From Deltaproteobacteria bacterium (lineage in GTDB: Bacteria > Desulfobacterota > Desulfobaccia > Desulfobaccales > Desulfobaccaceae): a stretch of 12,979 bases of DNA. The notes beneath the pieces are model-generated. The model was given only the letters and a program-made list of their open reading frames with translations, ran no database searches and had not been told where the DNA came from. Made by a program: the position numbers and the translations under genes. Positions within the stretch are counted from its first letter, which is position 1, and every line of letters starts with the position of its first letter. Location of the stretch: positions 1 to 12,979 of the forward strand of contig VGSX01000079.1 in the NCBI GenBank assembly GCA_016874895.1. The letters are read 5' to 3'. Positions 6,660 to 12,947 of this stretch are shown one piece after another.

Positions 6660-6790
6660 CACCCCACCCCGATACACGACAGGCAGATACTCGTCCCGGA
6701 ATTCAGGATATTGGCGATTTCTCCGGTATTCAGTCCCCAGATGAAAAGTACAATGAAAAGGATAAGAAGCCAAATCGGCGCCTTGGCCAT
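6659..6790 (-). CDS. Small membrane protein (43 aa) with C-terminal CLSC motif
   Basis: This short gene reads MAKAPIWLLILFIVLF... as one hydrophobic transmembrane segment (about residues 5-20), then a short polar stretch and ICLSCIGVG at the end, a CxxC pair. A strong GGAGGGAG lies just before its ATG at 6790, and its TGA overlaps the next ATG (TGATG), so it is almost certainly translated and coupled to the polyferredoxin. I know of similar small proteins only as unnamed neighbours of 4Fe-4S membrane proteins (recollection). The CxxC could bind iron-sulfur or a metal, or act as a thiol redox site; that is inference. Confidence 0.82.
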   Translation of the reverse strand: MAKAPIWLLILFIVLFIWGLNTGEIANILNSGTSICLSCIGVG

Positions 6791-6819
6791 GACTCCCTCC
6801 TACAATAATTTTTTATCAG

Positions 6820-6849
6820 ATAATATATAACTTTGTGGCCCCCTGGCAA
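6820..6849 (-). promoter_or_regulatory. Candidate promoter for the 43-aa/polyferredoxin/HDAC operon
   Basis: On the minus strand, TTGCCA (6849-6844) and TATTAT (6825-6820) are 18 bases apart; TATATT with a 16-base spacer is an alternative -10. It is the only good pair upstream of the ATG at 6790, and the strong ribosome site lies in the resulting leader. The copies of the ArsR-side palindrome are over 100 bases away. Confidence 0.5.
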
Positions 6850-6871
6850 TGTATCAGGGAGAAAAAAATGA

Positions 6872-6919
6872 GGCTTTCTGCTGTCAGCTGTCGGCTTTCA
6901 GCAAAAACAATACGTTAAG
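6872..6919. repeat. Dispersed repeat copy related to 2819-2866
   Basis: Aligned without gaps to 2819-2866, 38 of 48 positions match by my count, including AGCAAAAACAAT. It lies between the divergent promoters of the polyferredoxin operon and arsR. I see no matching inverted arm nearby, so it looks like a partial copy. Confidence 0.6.
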
Positions 6920-6950
6920 TTAATGCATCGCAGGGATTAGATAAAATCTA

Positions 6951-6979
6951 TTGACGTAATTCTAGTTATATTATAATAT
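6951..6979 (+). promoter_or_regulatory. Candidate arsR promoter, overlapping the operator
   Basis: TTGACG (6951-6956) is followed after 17 bases by TAATAT (6974-6979). A TATAAT at 6972-6977 would give a 15-base spacer. The start point predicted from either is at or next to the A of the arsR ATG (6986). No Shine-Dalgarno sequence precedes that ATG. Confidence 0.5.
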
Positions 6980-6980
6980 T
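6967..6980. promoter_or_regulatory. Candidate ArsR operator, copy 1
   Basis: TATATTATAATATT contains the perfect 12-base palindrome ATATTATAATAT (6968-6979). It lies over the arsR -10 region, six bases before the ATG. AT-rich inverted repeats are typical binding sites for ArsR-family dimers (family knowledge). The identical 14-mer recurs at 7292-7305. Confidence 0.55.
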
Positions 6981-6985
6981 ATGAT

Positions 6986-7279
6986 ATGTTGAAATATGAT
7001 GCTATTCAGTTAGAACAGGCGGCCCGTTGTCTCCGGGTCATGGCGCATCCCACCCGCTTGTTGATCCTGCACCTGCTGGGGGAATCCGATCATTCCGTGG
7101 GCGAATTGGAGAAACTGTTAAATATTTCCCAATCGAATCTGTCCCAGCACCTCAGCCTGCTGAAAGACAAAAACCTGCTGGCCTCCCGGCGGGTGGGCAA
7201 CCAGCGCTACTACAGCCTCAAGGACAAACGCCTGCTGGGCCTGCTGGCGCTGATGCAGGATCTGTTCGAGAAAACCTGA
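6986..7279 (+). CDS. ArsR/SmtB-family winged-helix repressor
   Basis: Seen: 97 aa. QAARCLRVMAHPTRLLILHLLGE is the typical first helices; VGELEKLLNISQSNLSQHLSLLKDKNLLASRRVGNQRYYSL is the winged helix with recognition helix SQSNLSQHLSLLK and the wing; the end is KRLLGLLALMQDLFEKT. The classic metal site ELCVCDL is absent (SVGELEKLL here) and C15 is the only Cys, so the signal is not the usual thiolate-bound metal at alpha3. Divergent from the polyferredoxin operon, the obvious candidate target. No ribosome site precedes the ATG, suggesting leaderless translation. Start choice: the next Met (residue 19) would remove the first helix. Confidence 0.93.
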   Translation: MLKYDAIQLEQAARCLRVMAHPTRLLILHLLGESDHSVGELEKLLNISQSNLSQHLSLLKDKNLLASRRVGNQRYYSLKDKRLLGLLALMQDLFEKT

Positions 7280-7291
7280 TGCAGAAAATGG

Positions 7292-7305
7292 TATATTATA
7301 ATATT
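7292..7305. promoter_or_regulatory. Candidate ArsR operator, copy 2
   Basis: The same TATATTATAATATT as at 6967-6980 lies 12 bases after the arsR stop, 325 bases from copy 1. It lies in a convergent gap where no gene starts, so it is not a simple promoter operator. Repression by looping is one possibility. Confidence 0.5.
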
Positions 7306-7315
7306 CTAAAATACT

Positions 7316-7331
7316 AAAAACCGAAAACGGT
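7316..7331 (-). terminator. Weak candidate terminator after the DUF3786 gene
   Basis: On the minus strand, ACCG-TTTT-CGGT (7331-7320) begins two bases after the stop codon, and the final T starts a run of five T (7320-7316). The stem has only four pairs, so it would be weak. Confidence 0.35.
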
Positions 7332-7332
7332 A

Positions 7333-8271
7333 TTAAGGTGTTGCCGCCGTTGCGGTCAGCGGGCGGCCCCGCAGCAGGTTGGTGCAGACCAGGTTGACCA
7401 AAAGCCAGATGCCGGAGGCGGAAAAGTAAGATTCTATGGAGCGGTCAAATAAGACCTTTATCTGGGGGGGGAACTCCTCGTCTCCGAACCAGAAGAGGAA
7501 GTACAGGGGCACCCGGGGCAGGGGCAGCAGGGAAAAGGCAGCGTCGGCCAGCTCCAGGGGGTGGCCCCCCAGGGAGCCGCAGGCCCGTTTCAAGCCGGGG
7601 AGATCGTGGCCGAATCGTTCTAATAAGTTTTCCAGGGGTAACCGGTGCGGCCCGGTGAAATAATGGGCCTCTTTCAGGTCCGCAGTGCTGATGAATTCCC
7701 CGGCCAGGGGCAGGGGCGCGCTCACCCGGTTCAGGAACAGGAGGGTCACCAGCTCCAGTTGCGGGTCCAGGCTCACCTCCCAGTTCCCGGCCTGGTAACG
7801 CCTGAGACAGCGATGTCGGCGATCCACCATGATGTCCTCTGCCAAAGAGGTAAAGATGAGATTGTCCTCCCCGTACGGACGTCCAGGCATGAGCCGGCAG
7901 AGTTCGGCCAGGTCCCGGGATTGAATACTGTCCCAATAGTGTTCCGGTACATGGACCTGGCTGCCATAGGGCGTCAGGGCTGGCGGCCGCTCCCGGCGCC
8001 GCCGTTGTTGCATGTCCAGAAAGCTGCGGCTGAAAGGGTAGGGGCCGGCCCCGAAGTTTTCGCAGGGGAACAGGTCGCAGTCCCGCATACAGTAATCCAC
8101 CTGCTTGAGGCTGGCGCAGGCCAGGATAGGGCAGGGGGCCCCCAAAAGCCTTTTTTGGGCCTCGAGCTTGGCCCGGGCCACCTGACTCTTGCCAGGACCG
8201 CAACTGGAACACAGGGCTATGAGTTTTAAGCGGCAGACGTCACACTTAATCCCACAGGCGCCGGTGGGCAT
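7333..8271 (-). CDS. DUF3786 protein with N-terminal Cys-rich (DUF3795-like) module
   Basis: Seen: 312 aa. The N-terminus is a Cys module: CGIKCDVC (6-13), CSSC (21-24), then CPILAC and further YCMRDCDLFPC, like DUF3795-type domains thought to bind metal or iron-sulfur. From about residue 165 it follows DUF3786: NWEVSLDPQLELVTLLFLNR, PLAGEFISTADLKEAHYFTG, PLENLLERFGHDL, LGGHPLELADAAFSLLPLPRVPLYFLFW, GDEEFPPQIKVLFDRSIESYF. Function is unknown to me; the domain is common in anaerobic Desulfobacterota and related anaerobes (recollection). AAGGAAGGG precedes the ATG at 8271. It lies 40 bases after rlmI on the same strand, so the two are probably cotranscribed. Confidence 0.85.
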   Translation of the reverse strand: MPTGACGIKCDVCRLKLIALCSSCGPGKSQVARAKLEAQKRLLGAPCPILACASLKQVDYCMRDCDLFPCENFGAGPYPFSRSFLDMQQRRRRERPPALTPYGSQVHVPEHYWDSIQSRDLAELCRLMPGRPYGEDNLIFTSLAEDIMVDRRHRCLRRYQAGNWEVSLDPQLELVTLLFLNRVSAPLPLAGEFISTADLKEAHYFTGPHRLPLENLLERFGHDLPGLKRACGSLGGHPLELADAAFSLLPLPRVPLYFLFWFGDEEFPPQIKVLFDRSIESYFSASGIWLLVNLVCTNLLRGRPLTATAATP

Positions 8272-8311
8272 GATAACTTTCCCTTCCTTAAACTGGAAAC
8301 TAAAAAACTTT

Positions 8312-9475
8312 TCACAGGGCCATGCCGAAAAAACATTTCAGATAGGAACTCTCGGGCAGGGCCAACAGCACGGGGTGATCCCGGGCCGCGCCCCGGCATT
8401 CCACGAGGCGCACCTGGCGCCGGGATTCCCGGGCCGCCTGCCGCAACACCTCTAGGAAGGCTTCGGCGGCCAGATTATAGGAACACGAACAGGTTATCAA
8501 TATTCCCCCCGGTTTTAAAAGGTGCAGGGCCCGGCGGTTCAGGTCCAGGTAGCCCTTTTGGCCCGCCGGCCGGTCACCCCGGCTCTTGGCAAAGGCCGGC
8601 GGGTCTAAAATGATCATGTCGAATGTCTGGCCGGCGGCCTGGGCCTCCTTGAGAAAATCGAAACAATTGGCCTGGACCCATTCCACCTTGTCCACCCCGT
8701 TCAGGCGGGCGTTTTCCTGGGCCACAGCCAGGGAAAAGGCTGAGGCTTCCACTGCCACCACCCGACGGGCCAGCCGGGCCGCATGCAGGGCAAAACCGCC
8801 CTGGTAGGAGAAACAGTCCAGCACGTCCCCCTGGGCCCAGACTGACGCGTCCCGGCGATTTTCCCGCTGGTCCAGAAAAAGCCCGGTTTTCTGCCCCTGC
8901 CGGACGTCCACCAGAAATTGCACCGGACCTTCCCTCACAATCAGGGGTTCTGGCAGGTGTCCGGAAATGACCTCAACTTCCAGGGGCAGCCCTTCCAACC
9001 GACGCACTTCGCTGTCGTTGCGCAGGGTGATGGAGGCAGGCTGCACCTGCTGGTGCAAGAGGTCCACCAGGTCCGGCAGCAGCCGGGCCATGCCGGGATG
9101 ATGCACCTGCATGACCAGATTACCGTTATAGGAGTCCACGATGAGACCGGGGAAACCGTCGGCCTCGGCATAGACCAGCCGAAAAGCATCGGTGTCCTGG
9201 ACCACCCGGCGCCGGTAAGCCACGGCCCGGCTCAGCCTGGCCCCCCAAAAGACGCGATCCACGGGGTCCGGGGACCCCGTCAGGAAACGCAGAGCAATGC
9301 GGGAGGTAGCGCTATACAAGGCCTGACCCAGAAAACGGCCCTGCTCATCCTGGACGGCCACGATATCTCCCGGAGCGGCACTCTGCCCCGGCAGCAGATC
9401 GTCTCGATACAGCCAGGGATGGCCGCTGCGCCACCAGCGCCAGCCCTTTTTAGTGATAGTTATTCTTTTTTCCAT
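8312..9475 (-). CDS. rlmI: 23S rRNA (cytosine-C5) methyltransferase, RlmI-like (PUA + SAM methyltransferase)
   Basis: Seen: 387 aa, full length. N-terminal PUA region: SGHPWLYRDDL, PGDIVAVQDEQGRFLGQALYS, RIALRFL. Then LVYAEADGFPGLIVDSYNGNLV, DVRQGQKTGLFLDQRENR (strong RlmI signature), the SAM-binding loop VLDCFSYQGGFALHAAR, VVAVEAS, LDPPAFAKSR, and the catalytic-type TCSCSYN, ending ESSYLKCFF. Known: cytoplasmic enzyme making m5C in 23S rRNA (C1962 in E. coli). The start ATG at 9475 has no clear ribosome site but is where family homology begins. A related family member with another rRNA target cannot be excluded. Confidence 0.93.
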   Translation of the reverse strand: MEKRITITKKGWRWWRSGHPWLYRDDLLPGQSAAPGDIVAVQDEQGRFLGQALYSATSRIALRFLTGSPDPVDRVFWGARLSRAVAYRRRVVQDTDAFRLVYAEADGFPGLIVDSYNGNLVMQVHHPGMARLLPDLVDLLHQQVQPASITLRNDSEVRRLEGLPLEVEVISGHLPEPLIVREGPVQFLVDVRQGQKTGLFLDQRENRRDASVWAQGDVLDCFSYQGGFALHAARLARRVVAVEASAFSLAVAQENARLNGVDKVEWVQANCFDFLKEAQAAGQTFDMIILDPPAFAKSRGDRPAGQKGYLDLNRRALHLLKPGGILITCSCSYNLAAEAFLEVLRQAARESRRQVRLVECRGAARDHPVLLALPESSYLKCFFGMAL

Positions 9476-9611
9476 AGCAAGATAATAATATCTAAGAATT
9501 TATCGAAGGTTTGTTTAATATGTTTATGTTATAATTATAATTTACTGATTATTATTCTCTTTTCTGAATAAGCTGATAAAAAGTTTAAGCAAGTCTTATC
9601 ATAAGGAATCC

Positions 9612-9634
9612 CTGCCGCCAAGAACTGGCGGCAG
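9612..9634. other. Perfect 9-bp hairpin in the rlmI / DUF2939 gap
   Basis: CTGCCGCCA (9612-9620), loop AGAAC, TGGCGGCAG (9626-9634). No T run follows on either strand, so it is not a typical terminator. The 293-base gap 9476-9768 also holds an AT-rich stretch (9476-9600) with a perfect TTATAATTATAA palindrome (9529-9540), which should contain the rlmI promoter on the minus strand; no -35/-10 pair is convincing. I see nothing else in it. Confidence 0.7.
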
Positions 9635-9768
9635 AATTAAATAAATGGTATAGTAAACAAGCCTCCGGCAAAAAACACTTGTGACACCGACCGTTCCTTG
9701 AGGATGGGAAAAACGTTTTGCCCGAGCCTAAAGCGGTAAACCTTCAGAGGCATCACAGGAAAGAGACC

Positions 9769-10404
9769 ATGACAGGAATAGCTTCGGAAAACACGAGAAA
9801 GACCAGGTCCCGGAGATATCTCTGGCCCCTGGTGGGGGTGGCCCTCATCGCCGGGTTGGCCCTGGGGACCTATTACTATTATGCCCATTGGCGGCAGACC
9901 CCCCGTTACGCCCTGTGGCAGATGGTGCGGGCCCTGCAGGCCAATGACACTCAGACCTTGTTCCAGTATGTGGATCTGCAGTCAATTACCGAAAACCTCA
10001 TGAACGAGTCCGCGGGGGATTTCAACAGCTGGTTGCTCAACAAAGGGCTCGGGGGCATCCCGGGTGACGACGATATCTCCCGTCTGGCCCGCAATCTGAC
10101 TAAAAAGTTCGCCCGTTTCCTGACGCCCAAGTTCGTGGCCGCTCTGGAGCCGCAGTTTCGAGCCATGGCCGAGAAATACCTGGCAGAGCTGACCACCCTG
10201 GAGAGAGCCAGCCTTTCAGCCTTGCCGACACAGGCCGAAATCCACCAAAGGGACGACATGGCCTCGGTGAAGTTTGTGGACCCCCAGAGCGGCCAGACTT
10301 TCAGATTTAGTATGGCCAGGCCACCGGAAGGCGGCACCTGGCGCATCGTGGAAATAGACTATCAGGATTTAAAATCCCTGGTGGAGCGCCGCGTCAAAGA
10401 TTGA
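9769..10404 (+). CDS. DUF2939-like membrane-anchored protein
   Basis: Seen: 211 aa from the ATG at 9769. A short basic N-terminus (TRKTRSRRY) is followed by one hydrophobic segment (about residues 18-37, ending LGTYYYY), so it is probably a single-pass anchor with the rest outside the cytoplasm. The PRYALWQMVRALQANDTQTLFQYVDLQSITENL segment matches DUF2939; later RLARNLTKKFARFLTPKFVAAL and DDMASVKFVDPQSG are unremarkable. Function unknown. The frame is open to a TTG at 9718, but AGGAAAGA sits before the ATG and the anchor signal follows it, so I choose 9769. Confidence 0.75.
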   Translation: MTGIASENTRKTRSRRYLWPLVGVALIAGLALGTYYYYAHWRQTPRYALWQMVRALQANDTQTLFQYVDLQSITENLMNESAGDFNSWLLNKGLGGIPGDDDISRLARNLTKKFARFLTPKFVAALEPQFRAMAEKYLAELTTLERASLSALPTQAEIHQRDDMASVKFVDPQSGQTFRFSMARPPEGGTWRIVEIDYQDLKSLVERRVKD

Positions 10405-10423
10405 CTCCGGGGGGGACTTGTGG

Positions 10424-10453
10424 TCAGAACCCTTTCCCTATCATTGGGTCTGA
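10424..10453 (+). terminator. Candidate terminator or stem after the DUF2939 gene
   Basis: TCAGA (one bulged A) CCC (10424-10432) pairs with GGGTCTGA (10446-10453), 20 bases after the stop. An AT palindrome rather than a T run follows, so termination is uncertain. Confidence 0.35.
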
Positions 10454-10466
10454 TAATATATATTAT
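10453..10466. promoter_or_regulatory. 14-base perfect AT palindrome
   Basis: ATAATATATATTAT is fully self-complementary, about 130 bases before the TIGR01777 gene. On the minus strand it abuts TTGACA (10471-10466) with no matching -10. Possible regulator site; the rest of this 189-base gap shows only a weak TTGTGG / TAAAAC pair. Confidence 0.35.
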
Positions 10467-10593
10467 GTCAACTTTGCAGTGATCCCGGATTCCTTCAGCC
10501 GAAACTAATGGTATCGGCCTCCCTGATGGCCTTGTGGAACTTGCGCACCTGTTGTAAAACCCTTTTGATAGTTCAGTCTGGGAGGAAACAGCG

Positions 10594-11502
10594 ATGAAAT
10601 TCTTCATGACGGGCGGCACCGGCTTCGTAGGGTCTTTTCTGTCAGAGCAACTGTCCCGGCGAGGCCATGAGATCACCATCCTCACGCGCAGTGCCAGACC
10701 CCGGCCGGGCGCGGCCCCGGAGCTCAGGTTCGTGTCCGGAGATCCCACGCAACCGGGGCCGTGGATGAATGAGGTGCCGGAACACGACGTGATCATTAAT
10801 CTGGCCGGGGCTTCCGTCTTCATGCGCTGGACCGAAGCAAACAAGAAAATCATCCGCGACAGCCGGGTCCTGACCACCCGGAACCTCGTGGAGGCCTTGG
10901 ATTCGGCCCACAACCCCCGGACCCAGGTCTTGCTCAGCACCTCGGCCATCGGCTATTTCGGTGACCGGGGCGATGAGGAGCTGGTGGACGACGCCCCGCC
11001 GGGGCAGGATTTTTTGGCCCAATTGGCCCAGGAATGGGAGGCCGAGGCCTTGAAAGCCCAGGATGCAGGGGTGCGGGTGGCCATCACCCGCTTCGGCATC
11101 GTCCTGGGCCGGGGAGGCGGCATCCTGGAAAAACTGGTGCCCCTGTTCAAATCATTTCTCGGCGGTCCGGTGGGGAGTGGCCGACAGTGGTTTTCCTGGA
11201 TCGACCAGAGCGACCAGCTCCGGGCCCTCCTGTTTTTTCTGGAGCATCCCAATCTCCAGGGAGCCATCAATTTTACGGCCCCCAACCCGGTGCGCAACGC
11301 GGAAATGGCTCAGGCTTTGGGCCAGGTCCTCAGCCGGCCCAGTTGGGTCCCGGCCCCGGCCTTCATGGTGAAGCTGGTCCTGGGGGAATTCGCCCAGGTG
11401 GTTTTGGGCGGCCAGCGGGTGCTGCCCAAAAAGCTCCTGGAGGCGGGTTTTAGCTTTGAGTATCCCACCATCGAGGCCGCCCTGCGGCACCAGGTGCTCT
11501 AA
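10594..11502 (+). CDS. TIGR01777 family epimerase-like oxidoreductase (YfcH/SDR39U1 type)
   Basis: Seen: 302 aa. An extended-SDR Rossmann fold opens with MTGGTGFVGSFL (GxxGxxG); then DVIINLAGASVFMRWTEANKKI, family-typical DSRVLTTRNLVEAL, STSAIGYFGDRGDEELVDD, ITRFGIVLGRGGGIL, GSGRQWFSWI, and a C-terminal DUF1731 part, PSWVPAPAFMVKLVLGEF and LLEAGFSFEYPTIEAAL. In the active-site region the Tyr (GYFG) is not followed by the usual SDR YxxxK Lys. Known: NAD(P)-binding, physiological substrate unsettled. GGGAGGAAACAGCG before the ATG is an excellent ribosome site. Only 22 bases separate it from waaA, so the two are probably in one operon. Confidence 0.93.
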   Translation: MKFFMTGGTGFVGSFLSEQLSRRGHEITILTRSARPRPGAAPELRFVSGDPTQPGPWMNEVPEHDVIINLAGASVFMRWTEANKKIIRDSRVLTTRNLVEALDSAHNPRTQVLLSTSAIGYFGDRGDEELVDDAPPGQDFLAQLAQEWEAEALKAQDAGVRVAITRFGIVLGRGGGILEKLVPLFKSFLGGPVGSGRQWFSWIDQSDQLRALLFFLEHPNLQGAINFTAPNPVRNAEMAQALGQVLSRPSWVPAPAFMVKLVLGEFAQVVLGGQRVLPKKLLEAGFSFEYPTIEAALRHQVL

Positions 11503-11524
11503 ACCATGAAAGTTAGTTCCTCCC

Positions 11525-12892
11525 ATGCCTGAAAGCGCGGCCAACCTGCCCCGGGGGTTTCGCCTCTATCGGGGAGCCGCGACCCTGGCCGGGGCCGTGG
11601 GCTGGCCCTGGTTTTACTGGCGACTGAGGTCCCGGGGTTTCGGGGAAAGCTTCCGCCCCCGCCTGGGTCTGGACCTCCCCATCCTCCCGGCCTGCCCCGG
11701 CCAACAGAAAATCTGGCTGCACGGGGTTTCGGTGGGCGAAATCGCCGGGGCCGAACCTCTGGTGCGGGAACTGGAGCGCCTGGCCCCCAAGACCTGCCTG
11801 TACTTGTCCACCGGCACCGAGACCGGCCAGGCCGTGGCGCGGCGTCTCTATGCCCCGTCCCACCCCGTTTTTTATTATCCCCTGGACCTGCCCTGGACCG
11901 TGCGCCGTTATCTGGACCATATCCGGCCCTCGGTGTATGTGGCCCTGGAGACCGAGATCTGGCCGAATTTTCTCCTGGCGGCCAAGAAACGGGGGGTGAA
12001 ACTGGTCCTGCTGAACGGCCGGCTAACCGAAAAATCCTTAAGAGGTTATCTTAAGTTTAATACTTATCTAAAATATATAATTAATATATTTGACATCATT
12101 GCTGCAAGCAGTGCGGAGGACGCCCGGCGGTTTGCCGCCCTAGGTGCCGACCCGGCCAAGGTCGCAGTGACGGGGAATACCAAGTTCGAACGCCGGTCCA
12201 ATCCCGCCGCCCAGGCCCAGGCTGCGGATTTTCGGGAAAGACTGGCCTTCCAGGGGGCCCCGGTAATGCTGGCGGCCTCCACCCATCCCGGCGAAGAGGA
12301 AATCGTCCTAACGGCCTATCAGGCCCTGCGCCGCCCCTACCCTGCCCTGCACCTGCTCCTGGCCCCGCGGCACCCGGAGCGCGCCCCCGCCGTGGCTCAC
12401 CTTCTTCATGAAGCCGGGATTCCCTGCCAGTTCTGGCGGGCCCTCAAAAACGGCGAAGGGCGCCGGGAGGCGGCAGTCATCATCGACACCGTGGGCGACC
12501 TCTTTGCCCTGTACAGCCTGGCGGATGTTATCTTTGTGGGGGGCAGCCTCATCCCCCACGGCGGCCAGAACATCCTGGAGCCGGCAGCCTGGGGCAAGGT
12601 CCCTTTGTACGGCCCTCACCTGGCCAATTTCCGGGCCGCCCGGCAGCTCCTGGAAGAAGCCGCCGCGGGCATTGAAGTCACCGATGTTCCAAGTCTCATC
12701 CGGGCCGGGAGGTATTGCCTGGAGCAGCCAGAAGAAATTTACCGGCGGGGCCAGGCCGGCCTGGCCGCCCTCAACACCCACCAGGGGGCCGCCGCCCGCC
12801 AGGCGAAACTCCTCCTGGGGTTGCTTGCGGGGGATGATGCGGCCTATGAGGGAAATATGGGGTTAGTGAATGAAAAAGGGATTTTTTCCTGA
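11525..12892 (+). CDS. waaA: 3-deoxy-D-manno-octulosonic acid (Kdo) transferase
   Basis: Seen: 455 aa. IWLHGVSVGE with the catalytic-base Glu at 72, YLSTGTETG, the ALETEIWPN motif, LLNGRLTEKS, VTGNTKFE, AASTHPGEEE, LAPRHPER, GGSLIPHGGQNILEPAAWGK and GPHLANF. This is a GT-B glycosyltransferase on the inner membrane that moves Kdo from CMP-Kdo to lipid A precursors. The C-terminal tail (GDDAAYEGNMGLVNEKGIFS) is lineage-specific. No strong ribosome site precedes the ATG at 11525; translation may depend on the gene upstream. Codons for residues 169-192 (12031-12100) are strikingly AT-rich, though the reading frame and fold continue. Confidence 0.95.
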   Translation: MPESAANLPRGFRLYRGAATLAGAVGWPWFYWRLRSRGFGESFRPRLGLDLPILPACPGQQKIWLHGVSVGEIAGAEPLVRELERLAPKTCLYLSTGTETGQAVARRLYAPSHPVFYYPLDLPWTVRRYLDHIRPSVYVALETEIWPNFLLAAKKRGVKLVLLNGRLTEKSLRGYLKFNTYLKYIINIFDIIAASSAEDARRFAALGADPAKVAVTGNTKFERRSNPAAQAQAADFRERLAFQGAPVMLAASTHPGEEEIVLTAYQALRRPYPALHLLLAPRHPERAPAVAHLLHEAGIPCQFWRALKNGEGRREAAVIIDTVGDLFALYSLADVIFVGGSLIPHGGQNILEPAAWGKVPLYGPHLANFRAARQLLEEAAAGIEVTDVPSLIRAGRYCLEQPEEIYRRGQAGLAALNTHQGAAARQAKLLLGLLAGDDAAYEGNMGLVNEKGIFS

Positions 12893-12915
12893 TTGGATAA
12901 TCATGCTTGCCCAGC

Positions 12916-12947
12916 TTAAGGCATTTTCAGAGTCTTATGTGCCTTAA
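12916..12947. terminator. Inverted repeat after waaA
   Basis: TTAAGGCA (12916-12923) and TGCCTTAA (12940-12947) are perfect 8-base arms with a 16-base loop, starting 23 bases after the waaA stop. No T run follows (AATTGTAGT). It may be a transcript end or a site of the next unit outside the window. Confidence 0.35.

Noticed and set aside
6660..6773. Longer polyferredoxin start at 6773
   Set aside because: The added 38 residues overlap the well-supported 43-aa gene in another frame, and the later ATG has the better ribosome site.
7445..8229. Long open frames on both strands within the DUF3786 gene (255 aa minus, 194 aa plus)
   Set aside because: They are shadows: composition is low-complexity Gly/Pro/Arg or Gln/His, and the DUF3786 frame carries the domain motifs.
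9718..9768. TTG start of the DUF2939-like protein at 9718
   Set aside because: The ATG at 9769 has a better ribosome site and is followed directly by the basic region and membrane segment.
11034..11453. Plus-strand frame of 139 aa inside the TIGR01777 gene
   Set aside because: Gly/Pro/Arg-rich shadow of the real frame.
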